A DNA stretch of 64,000 nucleotides from Hyalella azteca (Eukaryota; Arthropoda; Malacostraca; Amphipoda; Hyalellidae): positions 1-64,000 of the forward strand of contig NW_025939466.1 of assembly GCF_000764305.2 (NCBI RefSeq), written 5' to 3'. The notes below the pieces were generated by a model. That model saw nothing but the letters and a program-made list of their open reading frames with translations. It was not told where the DNA came from and did not search any database. Each line of letters begins with the position of its first letter. Within the stretch, counting starts at the first letter, position 1. The translations under genes and the position numbers were made by a program. Positions 11,959-21,798 of the stretch are shown here, piece by piece.

Positions 11959-12381
11959 ATCATTTGAAATCTGAATGTCTTCATCGAGAGTAGACGTTGA
12001 CCGACGAAAAGCATCGCTGACATTGATGAACATCAATGATTCAAAGCACCATAGTTTCGGTTTGTACACTTGGTCAACACCTGCGCCAGATTTGGTTGAT
12101 TCTCGTTTCAGCTTAATTTCACGATGGAATTGTGAACGCAACGTATGGGTTTTCTTTCGAACTTCAGCAATGCTGAACTTCACCACTTCTTTCGAACTTC
12201 AGCTACATACAAGTTTCTTAAAGCTCCAACTATTTTTTATTTTTACCATAGCTTGTTCCTTTGCATTTCGATTTTTGTACTCATTTGACCAAACAATCCA
12301 TAGGCCTCCATTTTCTCTATAAAGATCAATTAGGCTCTCTACTAGAGAGTGACTCCAACCGAGAGTGGTGTTAGTCGACAT
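11959..12381 (-). pseudogene. MADF-domain protein relic with one in-frame stop
   Basis: From ATG at 12381 the frame reads SLVESLIDLYRENGGLW and NEYKNRNAKEQ, the start of a MADF (Myb/SANT-like) DNA-binding domain. A TGA at 12199-12201 interrupts it. The same frame then continues through SIAEVRKKTHTLRSQF and the typical SGAGVDQVYKPKLWCFESL, ending at a good donor (GAT|GTAAGT). A roughly 38-bp direct repeat (GCTGAAGTTCGAAAGAA twice) lies beside the stop and may have introduced it. MADF proteins occur as host regulators and as the accessory protein of Harbinger transposons. A nearby TIR-like end at 11698 (AAAGGCCCGTTCACAC) favours a transposon origin. Confidence 0.7.
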
Positions 12382-12782
12382 TTGGTATGCCGGACCAGCG
12401 TACACAATCAACCTTACTAGGTAGACCACAGACAGCTATCTAATAACTAAGAATTTAAAAGCAAAGAATAGTCCACAAAAATTCATATCTTTATAGAAAA
12501 CGTTTCGGAGACCAGCTCCATCGTCAGTTCGTAGAATCTAGAATCACTAATCAGAAGTCACAAATTAATACATTGAGAGCACAGAACGAATTGAATATCT
12601 ATAATTAATTAATTTAATTTGAATTCTTAGTTAATTTGCGATTTAGGCAAACAAGTGATATCAATTCTGTAATAGCTATCTACTAAGTGCCGCGCTTGTG
12701 TTTCATGAGGCATGGCCCCTGTCAATCGCTAGCTCATCAATCGGTCAAGAAGCGCATGCAGAGGCTACAAAGCGCCTCTGCG

Positions 12783-12990
12783 TACTAATTACTGAATTAT
12801 AAATAAAAATTATAAATCAGTAATTATTTATAATATTTATTTTATTTTTATATATAAATAAATATTATAAATTATATTATTTTATATTATTATTATATTA
12901 TTTATATTATTATATTGAGCTGTTTGTATGCAGGTAATGTTGAAATAATATTATTTTTATAATATTTTATAAAATTATAAATAAAACCTT
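12783..12990. repeat. Low-complexity A/T tract
   Basis: Almost pure A/T built from ATTATT and AATAAA runs. It separates the MADF relic from the foldback at 13002. Confidence 0.85.
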
Positions 12991-13001
12991 TGTGGTAAAA
13001 C

Positions 13002-13121
13002 CTATCTATTTACAATTTCAAGCGGCTAAAAGCTAAATTTAAACTTGGTTTAAAGTTTAGTTTAAATACAAATTCAAATTTAGGTTTTAGCTCTTACCCG
13101 CTTGAAATTGTAAATAGATAA
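13002..13121. repeat. Inverted repeat, arms of about 50 bp
   Basis: CTATCTATTTACAATTTCAA at the left is mirrored by TTGAAATTGTAAATAGATA at the right. Inside, GCTAAATTTAAAC and its loose complement continue the pairing. The whole can fold as a hairpin with a short AT loop. Confidence 0.8.
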
Positions 13122-13272
13122 GTGAAGTGAGTGTTGGAAATGCGAATTCCGGCCTCAATCATGCACGGTATCGAAATAGAACAGTTTGTAAATTAAAGAT
13201 ATCGTAAAATATACGTCATTTGCTGAAGTTAGGTTCAAGCCAGGAACAAGTTGCCTAGGCGACCATCATATA

Positions 13273-13911
13273 GGGTACGCACACAGTGTAAGCAGGTTGC
13301 CAGCGTGCTGGTTACCGCTGAGGCTGGCGCCTGAAACAAGCGCAAGAGGGTGTTCACAGAGGAAGCAGGAAACCAGCTGGAAGAAACCAGGTCTTTTTCA
13401 TTAGAGAGGAAGAAACCATTCGCAAGAGGAAGAAACCAGGTCTTTTTTTGATATGCAGTTAAAGTAAAATTTAATCAATGTTCCCTTACCTTCACAGTTC
13501 ATCTTCTTGGCAATGTCAACCCAAAAATTCTCAACTACAATTCGGTTAGAGTGCTCTTTACTCCATTTGTCTCAAATGGGTGGTCGAGCATACACCTCTG
13601 TGATTAATTGATCACTGCCGATGCTCATCATGTGTTATTACCTCTCAAAAATCCCTCCAATTGAGTACAAGCATAGAAAATGGAGGGTTTATAGGTACAG
13701 CTAATTAAAAAAATGACCATATGACAAACAGGTTGAGCAGATAATAATGTGCAGTACATACCGGTAAATAGGTATAAGCAGGTTGTCGGCAGAAGACTAT
13801 TCGTATAGGTTTTCACTGTGAACACTTACATTATTATCTTATGTTCATTCTTGTGGCAGGTTGGAGCAGGTTGCCCGCGCGGGCAAACTTGCTTTCCTTG
13901 TGTACGTACCC
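13273..13911 (-). mobile_element. 639-bp TIR element carrying a MADF remnant
   Basis: The left end GGGTACGCACACAGTGTAAG pairs with the complement of the right end CTTTCCTTGTGTACGTACCC over roughly 29 bp. Both sides are flanked by ATA (13270-13272 and 13912-13914), a 3-bp duplication. Inside, on the minus strand, is a MADF exon fragment. TIRs plus 3-bp duplication plus MADF point to a PIF/Harbinger element that has lost its transposase. Confidence 0.8.
13490..13628 (-). pseudogene. MADF-domain exon fragment with a stop
   Basis: Reads DQLITEVYARPPI, a TGA where the family has tryptophan, then DKWSKEHSNR and NFWVDIAKKMNCEG, ending at GAAG|GTAAGG. This is the first half of a MADF domain, and the TGG-to-TGA change kills the conserved tryptophan. 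It sits inside the TIR element at 13273-13911 and was probably its second protein. Confidence 0.7.
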
Positions 13912-13919
13912 ATAGGGTG

Positions 13920-14100
13920 GTTATTTTAGGTTTGATTAGGTTAGGCAAGGTTAGGTCAGGTTAGGTTAGGTTAGGTCTGGTTGGATTAGGTTAAGTTGGG
14001 TTGGGTTGTATTGGGCTGGGTTAGGTTATGTAAGGTTAGGTAAGGACACGTTAGGTTAAGATATGTTAAGCTGTGTTCAGTTCGGTTAGGTTAGGATGGG
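13920..14100 (+). repeat. Degenerate interstitial TTAGG tract
   Basis: GGTTAGGTTAGGTTAGG appears near 13960, surrounded by one-base variants (TTAAG, TTGGG, TCAGG) over 180 bp. TTAGG is the ancestral arthropod telomere repeat. The block begins directly after the right target duplication of the TIR element at 13273-13911. The amount of variation shows it is old. Confidence 0.75.
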
Positions 14101-14940
14101 GTATTTTTGGCTAGGTAATAGTAATGTAAGATTGTTTTAAACACTAAAGACACATACAGGATAAGGCCACAAATGATGGATTGTTGTGTGTAGTAAGAAA
14201 TGTGTGGCAAGAAGAAGAGAGAAAATGAAAAATAATAAAAAATATAGCGGCTGATCTGGTTTCTTTTCATGTTTTAATTATTGTAGGTAATAAAAATAAA
14301 TTCAATCTATAGCCGCACTATCTCTTAGTAATCAAACAATTGGTGTCGTATGGAAAGGAACCGATAGACAAACTTCGCAAACTAGCATGATATAAAAGTA
14401 TGATGTATGTATGTAGATATGATGATGTGTAGATGTATATTTGGGAGATATTCATTTTTAAGATATATGTAGCAACATATATTAAAGCTAAAGCGAACAA
14501 AGCTGAGCCCTAAGTGACGCATATGAGAAATCTTTGACCGAATCGATACTTCTTCGAACCTCAAACGCATAAGCATAACCTATCTTTATGCTCAGTCAAA
14601 CCACTCATAAACTCCTTCAACACTTAACGGATCTGCTCGAAATTTGTAATTTAAAAAGTTATTATCAATGTCCTGCGATATGTATAATTACAGATTTTTA
14701 CATTACATCGGTTTCAATTAAAACAAAAAAAAAACATTTTTAGGCAACCTAACCACTCATAACTATTTCAATATTGAACGGATCCGCTCGAGATTAGGAA
14801 TATAGGTAGGTATTGTCTATGCCCTGCAATAGGAATAATTAAAGATTTTTACATTGCATCATTTCAATTAAAACGAAACCGCCGACAGTTCCCTTGAGGT
14901 TGAGATAGACTGCCAGAAAAAAATCGTCCGTACCTCTGAG
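14100..14940. other. AT-rich intergenic or intronic DNA
   Basis: No exon or transposon motif recognised. A direct repeat is visible: AACCTATC...ACCACTCATAAACTCC near 14580 resembles CCTAACCACTCATAACTATTTC at 14750. Both are followed by ACGGATC(T/C)GCTCGA and, later, by a similar sequence ending in AGATTTTTACATTRCATC. Confidence 0.4.
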
Positions 14941-14961
14941 TTTTCTGATCTAATGCTCATG

Positions 14962-16190
14962 TCAGACTAAGTCATCTATAGTTGAAAGACGGCGCCAAAG
15001 ACCAAACTGATGGGAAGTAAAGCCTTTTGTTTTTCCATGTATCACGACAGTCAGTCGCACACAAGCCGTCATCATTCCCACGCAGGAAAGAAGAGAGATT
15101 GGACGATATGACGAGGGGGCGCATGGATCCCTTTGCGATTTGGAGATCGAGTTCACAAATGAGGTTTGCTTTTCGTTGAGGCGCTCCGCAAGACGGAAGG
15201 ATTTATTGAAGATTGCGAGTAGTGCTGAATGATTAGCAGGAGAAAGATGCGCAAGTAAAGCATTGTATATGAGGTCTGCGCCGTGGGAGGAGCGAGTTTC
15301 TAGGCGACGTATTATTTTCAATAACTCGTTTAGTGTAAAGCGACAGTTAACTGAAATCATCTTCGCAGTTTAGCGCTCTCTCAAACTCAATTTCCTTTAT
15401 TGGAGAAATAGCGCATCTGTGGGAAAGCCAGAACGCAAAATGAGCTGCCAAAGCCTCGAGGATGAGTACAGCCACTGTCTCGAGGGTGCTGTCTCAAAAG
15501 CCACTGATTTCTCGAGGATGAGTGGGGCAACAGCCACTGTCCTCCAAAAAATCGTGGAAGTGGGAGTTCGAGTGTTAATATGAAAGAGAAAACTTTCCCA
15601 AGATTGCTTCTTTGCAAGCTCAACTGCAGTTTTTACTTCTTCAAACCTGGTGGAGTGGACGGTCCTATTTGCTCGGGTCGGATATCGATAGAAGCGTTGC
15701 GGGCTTCCCTCTCTTCGTAAACTGCCCTAGCGTCCTCAGATGTCCATCGAGGGAGATCCGGCCTATGTGGGCGAATGGACTGCCTCAAATTAAGTGGTCC
15801 TCACTATATTGCCTCAACACGTGGGAGAGAGGCTAATAAGACTGCTGGGGGGCACCGAAATCAACAGGAGAAGACCAATGAAGGTGAATTCGGAGTGGAA
15901 AAGACCAAACGAGTAAGAGTGGAAACATAGAGGGCCGAAGAAAAGATCTAGCGCTGAACCCCATTAGTATTACGGTCTATGCGGGTGGGCAGGCTCGGTT
16001 GATTGAGGAGAAGTAGAGAGATTTGATGACTGCGTTGAAGAGGGAAGTGCCAGCGCGGTTTCGCCTAATATTTGGGTTGTAACATAGGGGATGATGAGCA
16101 AAAGTCGCCACAGATGAGGTTCTGATCTCAGACGAAGGAAAAAATACTGTTTGAATTCTAACTGGGCGGTGGGAGAGCAAGGATTATAGA
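14962..16190 (-). pseudogene. Non-LTR retrotransposon relic (endonuclease linker and reverse transcriptase)
   Basis: The minus strand shows a reverse-transcriptase start: NELLKIIRRLETRSSHGADL, then AIFNKSF, SKSQRDPCAPSSYRPISLL and HQFGLWRRLSTIDDLV. In other frames upstream (15650-15840) lies the usual linker rich in R/E/W (FEEVKTAVELAKKQSWE). Beyond it, to about 16190, a very decayed endonuclease-like part can be guessed. The element stops inside the RT fingers/palm at 14962 and lacks the catalytic YADD region. Multiple frameshifts are present. The RPISLL-type motif fits the Jockey/I/LOA side of the LINE tree; the clade is not certain. Confidence 0.75.
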
Positions 16191-16499
16191 CGAAGTAGAT
16201 TCATGATAAGGTCCCACAAATGGCCGCATCTACTGCAAGCGATTGCATATGTCCATCTGCAAATGGTTTAAATATGGCTGCTTTTGGGAGCTGACTAGCA
16301 GGAGCAGTCCTCCATAGCCGTCAGCTCTGTCTTTTCGACTGGATGTGTATCCCGGAAAGCAAAGTGAGTACCATTCTTTTAGGTGAGTCCTCTGTTATTA
16401 TTATTATACCACGAAGCATTTATCGCGGCCTCTGGTTCAAACGAACTTCGATGGTACGTCACACATAAGGTAAATAGCAAGCGAAAAATAAATAGTTTC

Positions 16500-16755
16500 T
16501 ATGGTTTGAAAACCGTAGAATAAGGTTTTTCGGGGCTTTAAAGCCAAACCCATGTTTTGAAAACCATAGAATAAGGGTTTTTCGGGGTTTTAAAGCCAAA
16601 CCCATGGTTTGAAAACCATAGAATAAGGGTTTTCCAGGGTTTTAAAGCCAAACCCATGGTTTGAAAACCATAGAATAAGGGCTTTTCGGGGTTTTAAAGC
16701 CCAACCCATAGTTTGAAAACCATAGAATAAGGGTTTTTCGGGGGTTTTAAACGGA
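16500..16755. repeat. 52-bp tandem repeat, five copies
   Basis: AGAATAAGG starts at 16517, 16568, 16620, 16672 and 16724, spacings of 51, 52, 52 and 52. Each unit contains TTTGAAAACCAT, GGGTTTTTCGGGGTTTTAAA and AGCCAAACCCAT, with short internal palindromes. The array directly abuts the 3' end of the LINE ORF that stops at 16764, so it may be that element's 3' tail. Confidence 0.9.
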
Positions 16756-16763
16756 TAAAATGG

Positions 16764-19290
16764 CTAAGCACTAGATTCATAGACTCTACGACATTCTTTC
16801 GACTTAAGGCGTCTACGAAACACTTGCAACGAAGGAGCCAAAGTAACGGAAGCCCGCAGACTGTTCCAGATTCTGGCGGCGGCGACTAGGAAGGCTTTGT
16901 CGCCGACGGCAGGTGGACGTGTAGTTAGTACGACAATGTTCGCTGTTGATGACGAGCGCAATCGTCTTTTAGGAAGCAGATCCGACACACGCTGCAGACC
17001 TGCAGACCTTCCGTGAGATGAGGAAGCGGCATACCGTGAAGGCATAGGAACGACAGAACAGCGACCTTGAACTGCGAGCGCTGCTGAATGCGCAGCCAGT
17101 GATGATTGCACACTATGGGCGTCACATGGTCGAATTTTCACGTATTACACACGAGACGAGCAGCAGTGTTCCTTTCGGATTGCTGTTTATTAAGTGCCGT
17201 GATCGGAAGTCCATTTAGATTGGCATTCCCAGTCTTATCTGGTCAGAACGAGAGTCACCACAAGGGCCTCAAGGATCGGCCTCGAAAGAGAGCGGCTGAT
17301 GCTACGTATTCGTCGCATAGCGCCAAAGCAAGCGGTGGTGACTCTGGTAATGTGACTGTTCACTGAAAGTTCAGAGTCCAGGAAAATGCTCAGGTTGCAA
17401 ACTGCGGACGCAGGCATGAAGAAATCGTTGCCCACGCGAACAAGGTGGACCGGAAGCTGATGCCGGCGCCAAGCAGTCGCAAACCATATTAAGTCGGTTT
17501 TCGATGCATTGAGCTGGAGCCGGTTGGAGCGCATTCAGTCTGCGCATTCAGTCAGTCAGCGTTCAGGCAGACATTCGATCCTGCAATGCTGCGGCGTCAG
17601 CCTATTGCACCGTAGCCGTAAATTTTGGGGTCGTCGGCGAACATATGCGGATTTAAACTATGTGAATCCATTATATGCAATACGTCGACAGTATATAACT
17701 GGAAGAGGATCAGGCCGAGAACTTATCCTTGTTGTAAGCCGCAAGCGACAATGAATGGTGTAGAATAAGAGTTTCCGCGTCGAACGCATTGGAATCTATT
17801 ACCGAGATAGGACTCGGATCACCACAGCACTGAGCCGCGCAGGCCGAATTATACTTCAAGTCGATGCAATAAAGTGACATGATCGACCGTGTCCAACGCG
17901 GACGACAGGTCGAATAAAGCTAATGCAGCAATGTCGCCGCGGTCTACTGCGCTCAGAATGTCTGAAAGCATTTTCAGCAAAGCGGTTTCAGTCGAGTGGA
18001 GATGACGGTATGCGGACTGGAGGTGAGGCATGAGACCAGACGGGAGCGCGGCCGTGCACCACCAATTTTGTGCACCAATAAGCTCTGAATCGAACGCCTT
18101 GGATCTCTCCGGATATCCACCAATCAGCCGTGCACCACTCGGCTTTGTCCTCCTCCGGCCTTGACCACCACCTGCCGTGCACCACCAGGCCGCGGATCGA
18201 ATCTGACTTCCGGGCACCGTTAAATTACGTAATTTTACGTTCACCGCATCTGAGGTTAGGTTTCAGATAACATAGTTCTGTTCCAAAATTTATCGTCCAG
18301 CGACATGTGGCCGTTCGACCGAGGGCTGGTTCGACCCACGGCCTAGATACGGACGGCTTGAAGTGTTGAAGGCTACGTTCCGGTAGGCAGGAATCATGAT
18401 GGTCCATTACATCCAGGGCAGTTGTGGTCTTCGGCAGACGACCCAGACCGAACTGCTGAAGATGGTTGTTCAGTTGTCGCGCCACAACGCGTTCCAGGAA
18501 TTTCGACAAAATCGACATGTTGGAGATGGGTCGATGATTTGGGATCGGAAGCGTCAAGGTCTGTTTTTAATAGAGGCATAATTTAAGCTGATTTGAAGTT
18601 CATCGGAACAACACCGTCAGTGAGGCAGCGGTTGAATAATTCGACTAGGAAAGGTGCTAGTATTACAACATTTACCTTAAGTAACGACTTCGGTAGCGGA
18701 TCGCTGGTACACTGCTTGGTAAGCAGCGCGCGAACTGCAGCGATGACGTCGTCAGCTGTGAAGCAAGTGAAGTCTTGGAGCACTCAGTCGAACGGGCACG
18801 GGGCAAATGCTGCCGGCGGAGCATCAGCTGACGACGCTCGTACGGCAGAAATTTTGTCTTCAAAAACCGTGTGGAGTTACTCCACGCATATGTCACCCGA
18901 AGCCTCTGTATGACCTCTTCCCAAAGTTTGTCCAGCGAACGCCACAGCGCTCGAGGATCGCTGCGGTGCGCGTCGACTTTCTGGCGCCGAAATAACTCTC
19001 TTTTAGAACGAAAAAGGTCGACATTATTGCACCGCGCATCTCGCCAGGTGGAGGCCACATCAGCAGAACAGCAGGATTGCCGCGTCTGTTCGCCCGATAG
19101 ACAGCCCGCAGAAGCAGTCGAATCCCCCGCTTCAAGACTCGACATTCGTCATCGAACCACGAGTCGGAAATGAGAAATGAGGTCATCGAATACACAGGTC
19201 AGCTCGGTGTTGTGGAGTTGCACGAGGTCGTTAACTGATAGTGCCCACTGTGAGTCGGGCCCACATAGTCGGGAAATAGCTTGACATAGC
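16764..19290 (-). pseudogene. CR1/L2-type LINE relic, interrupted by a hAT-like insertion
   Basis: Reading leftward on the minus strand: end of the endonuclease and linker (DSWFDDECRVLKRGIR near 19150), RT start (RPISNMSILSKFLERVVARQ near 18530), the QSAYRHLHSTETALLKML block and DLSSALDTVDHVTLLHRL (about 17860-17990). Next comes the region after the catalytic box (NRLQLNASKTDLIWFATAW near 17510). Last is the C-terminal VAAARIWNSLRASVTLAPSL ending at 16764. HSTETALL and the FDTVDH-like motif are typical of CR1/L2/Rex-type LINEs. The frame is broken in several places and the 5' part of the endonuclease is missing. The insertion at 18042-18444 separates QQFGL from MPHLQSAYR; removing it restores continuity. 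Confidence 0.85.
18042..18444. mobile_element. Repeat family A, copy 1 (hAT-like), inside the LINE
   Basis: The same sequence recurs at 47264-48720 and, inverted and decayed, at about 62925-63525. The left end is GGGAGCGCGGCCGTGCACC and the right end TTCGGCAGACGACCC. The flanking LINE sequence gives a clear 5-bp repeat AGACC on both sides, possibly part of a decayed 8-bp duplication. The motif GTGCACCAC occurs several times within. No transposase is encoded. Confidence 0.75.
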
Positions 19291-19527
19291 TCTGTTATTC
19301 ATCGACATAGCTCTGTTATTCATGCTGTGGTTGGGTTTGCATGGGACAGGTAGAGAGAAGGGAGTTTTATTTGCTTTTAGGGTGTGGCCAAAAGCAGGGA
19401 AGGGAGAAGGAAAGCCTTCAGTTTACGTGAGTTCCGCCATTGTTGAGCTGACGTTTTCGAAGCTTGTTTTGCAGCCGGATGAGGAGGCAAATATGGCTGC
19501 CTTCTTAGGACTTGGAAACACAGAGAG

Positions 19528-19942
19528 TTAGTGGGAACTAGTGGCAAGAGTTGATTGATAGTCGAATTTAATGTTCAAAACAAGGCACGAAGTCACTTTA
19601 GTCAGATTTTTTATTCGGTTTTTGTGTGATATAAGGTAGCACTTCTCAACATGAACGTTCAAGGTAAACTCCTTGCACGTCTTGAACACTCTCAACCAAA
19701 TTTTTGTCCTTTTCAAGTTTGGGCGACCACACGGCGCTTCCGAATTCTATAGGTGCTACGAGTGCAGAAAACCACAGCTTCATTGACTCTGTATCTATAG
19801 GTACTCGGAAGAACGTCTGATTGGTCAAAGATGTATTAGCTTTATTACCTTGCGTTTCAATATGCACAGACCAATTCAACTTCATATCGAAATAAACTCG
19901 CAAATCTATCTCCAATGTCAAATTTCTAATAATCACTCCCAT
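19528..19942 (-). pseudogene. Short LINE reverse-transcriptase C-terminal fragment
   Basis: The minus strand reads LTLEIDLRVYFDMKLNWSVH, then KLWFSALVAPIEFGSAVWSP and LEKDKNLVESVQ. This is the thumb segment of LINE reverse transcriptases (consensus DLGV.FD..L....H and L....LEY.S.VW.P). It differs from the LINEs on its left and is probably a separate truncated insertion. Confidence 0.6.
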
Positions 19943-21004
19943 ATCTTCTCATAGAGTGAGCTTGCTGTTCAATGTTCTTACCGATGTTCAGCATGAATGT
20001 TGAGTATGTCGTATGGCAGCTCTTGATGTTGAGTAGTTTGGTTAACCATTGAAAACAATATTGAGTAATGCTACCAACATGCCAAGTGGGTTTTAAATAC
20101 GAGATGTCTGAATATAACGAAGAAACAATATTCGTCGAGTATTCAAATTCCGACCAATAGTAGCTATATATAGAAAGTTGCACATTATTACAAAAATGGC
20201 ATCAATCCTTTGAGTGAAACTAAATTCATCAATAAAATAATACATAACTCAGATAAAATCTGAGTTAACCGCTGGTTTTCGCGGTACTGCAACTGCGACA
20301 GGTTCAAGAATTTTCCGGTATAGTAGAGAAGAATGCATCTCCATCGCAACAAGCCTCTCTCTTTGACCAACGATGAACATTCATTATACGAAGCAAATTA
20401 TGTGTGGACATTTATCATATATAAACATTTATCATAAGGAACAAATTTGGACATGCATGAACTACCAATGCGCTCTTCGGAAATATCATGATCAACAACA
20501 AGACTTGACCTTCCTTATCACAAAAAATATCGGCACAATCATTCCATCGTCGCTTTATTTAACTGAAATGGTAGCTGTAACGCTGGCACAAACTTTATTT
20601 GGCTTAGCCAGCGGAGGGATTAAGACGCATTTGGATTTTATGCTTTAATCGCACCTCAAAACGCAGTGGATCTGAAAATAATGACAATACAAAGGAATCA
20701 AAAACTAGCTAAATTTGATTGAAAATTAAATAATATACCAAATATGATCATAATGACAAATATGGCAATAAGGAAGAACTTCTTAAATTCATCACGAAAT
20801 TGACTTACGTACGTGCTTGACCCCTACTTTCCTGAATCCTGAATGAAAAATGTCCCTAATACATTTAACAGTCTTACTAGCACACTGAGTGATAGCTGCA
20901 GGCTAAACAAATGACAGAAATAAAGGAACATAAATGTACATATAATCAAGTCATGATATTTCTCAAGTAATATTTTATAGAAGTATATTCAAATATTTAG
21001 AAAG

Positions 21005-21798
21005 GACATAACACCAAATAACCTAGTCGTCGCGTGTTTGTAGATAAGGAACAACTGACGTGCGAGACGTAGCGGCTAATGAATGGTTCCTAGAGTGTTG
21101 CCACTAGGTGCATGAAGAAAAAATACACACAAGAGAACTTAAAAGTTCCTTAAGTAAATAGACCAGAGAAAATTACAGCGGCCAGACTACATATATTGGG
21201 GTATCTGGCATCTGAGCTCAGTTACCCTCCTAACAATGTACGTGGACGTGCGCTACAAGTTGCTGCTTGCATCCTTGAGTGGACTAAGCTACAGAAGCCT
21301 GTAGTTTATTATCCATGCTACATTGAGTGCCTATTTCGAGGCGCGCGAGACTTTGTCGCGCCGTCCTGAAAAGTTCAACTTATTGTCACGGAAAACCTAT
21401 CTCCTCCTGCAGTTTCCAAGCTACAGCAATGAGAGTTGTATCATTCGATTCGTAAAGACCATATCTATCGACCAACCCATCACTTTTTTGAATTTGTGCA
21501 TGGTTCGTCATATATATGGGGGAGAAGGGGGGGAGGGGGTAAAAAAAGTGAAAAAATGAGAAAAACGCGCATAAAAAAACTATGGGGAAAATGAAAAAAG
21601 TGATGGGTTGGTTGATAGGTATGGTCTTTTTTTCGAAAAATTCATAGAAGTAAAATGTTATTATTTTTACATTTTACGTATGTATGTGAAGTTTCATGAT
21701 GATCGGATAATAACTGTAGGAGTTATAGGCTACCTCGATTTAGGGTAGCAGGTCCCCTTAATACTAAAGAAAAGAAAATAAATCCTGTTGCACAGGAC
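21005..21798 (-). repeat. 3' LTR of the BEL/Pao element, split by a foldback insertion
   Basis: 21005-21142 and 21758-21798 together match 24561-24735 without a difference that I could see. The gap is foldback copy B1, inserted at TTAA. The LTR end carries the palindrome TCCTGT-GCA-ACAGGA. Confidence 0.8.
21143..21757. mobile_element. Foldback family B, copy 1, TTAA target duplication
   Basis: TTAA occurs on both sides (21139-21142 and 21758-21761). The empty site GAACTTAATACT is present intact in the other LTR at 24691-24702, so boundaries are certain. The centre is a hairpin: 21457-21489 pairs with 21594-21626 (ACCAACCCATCAC in the stem tip), with a G-rich loop at 21518-21539. TTAA targeting suggests a piggyBac-type origin. 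No protein is encoded. Confidence 0.85.

Noticed and set aside
13920..14100. True chromosome end
   Set aside because: The TTAGG units are heavily mutated and ordinary sequence continues on both sides.
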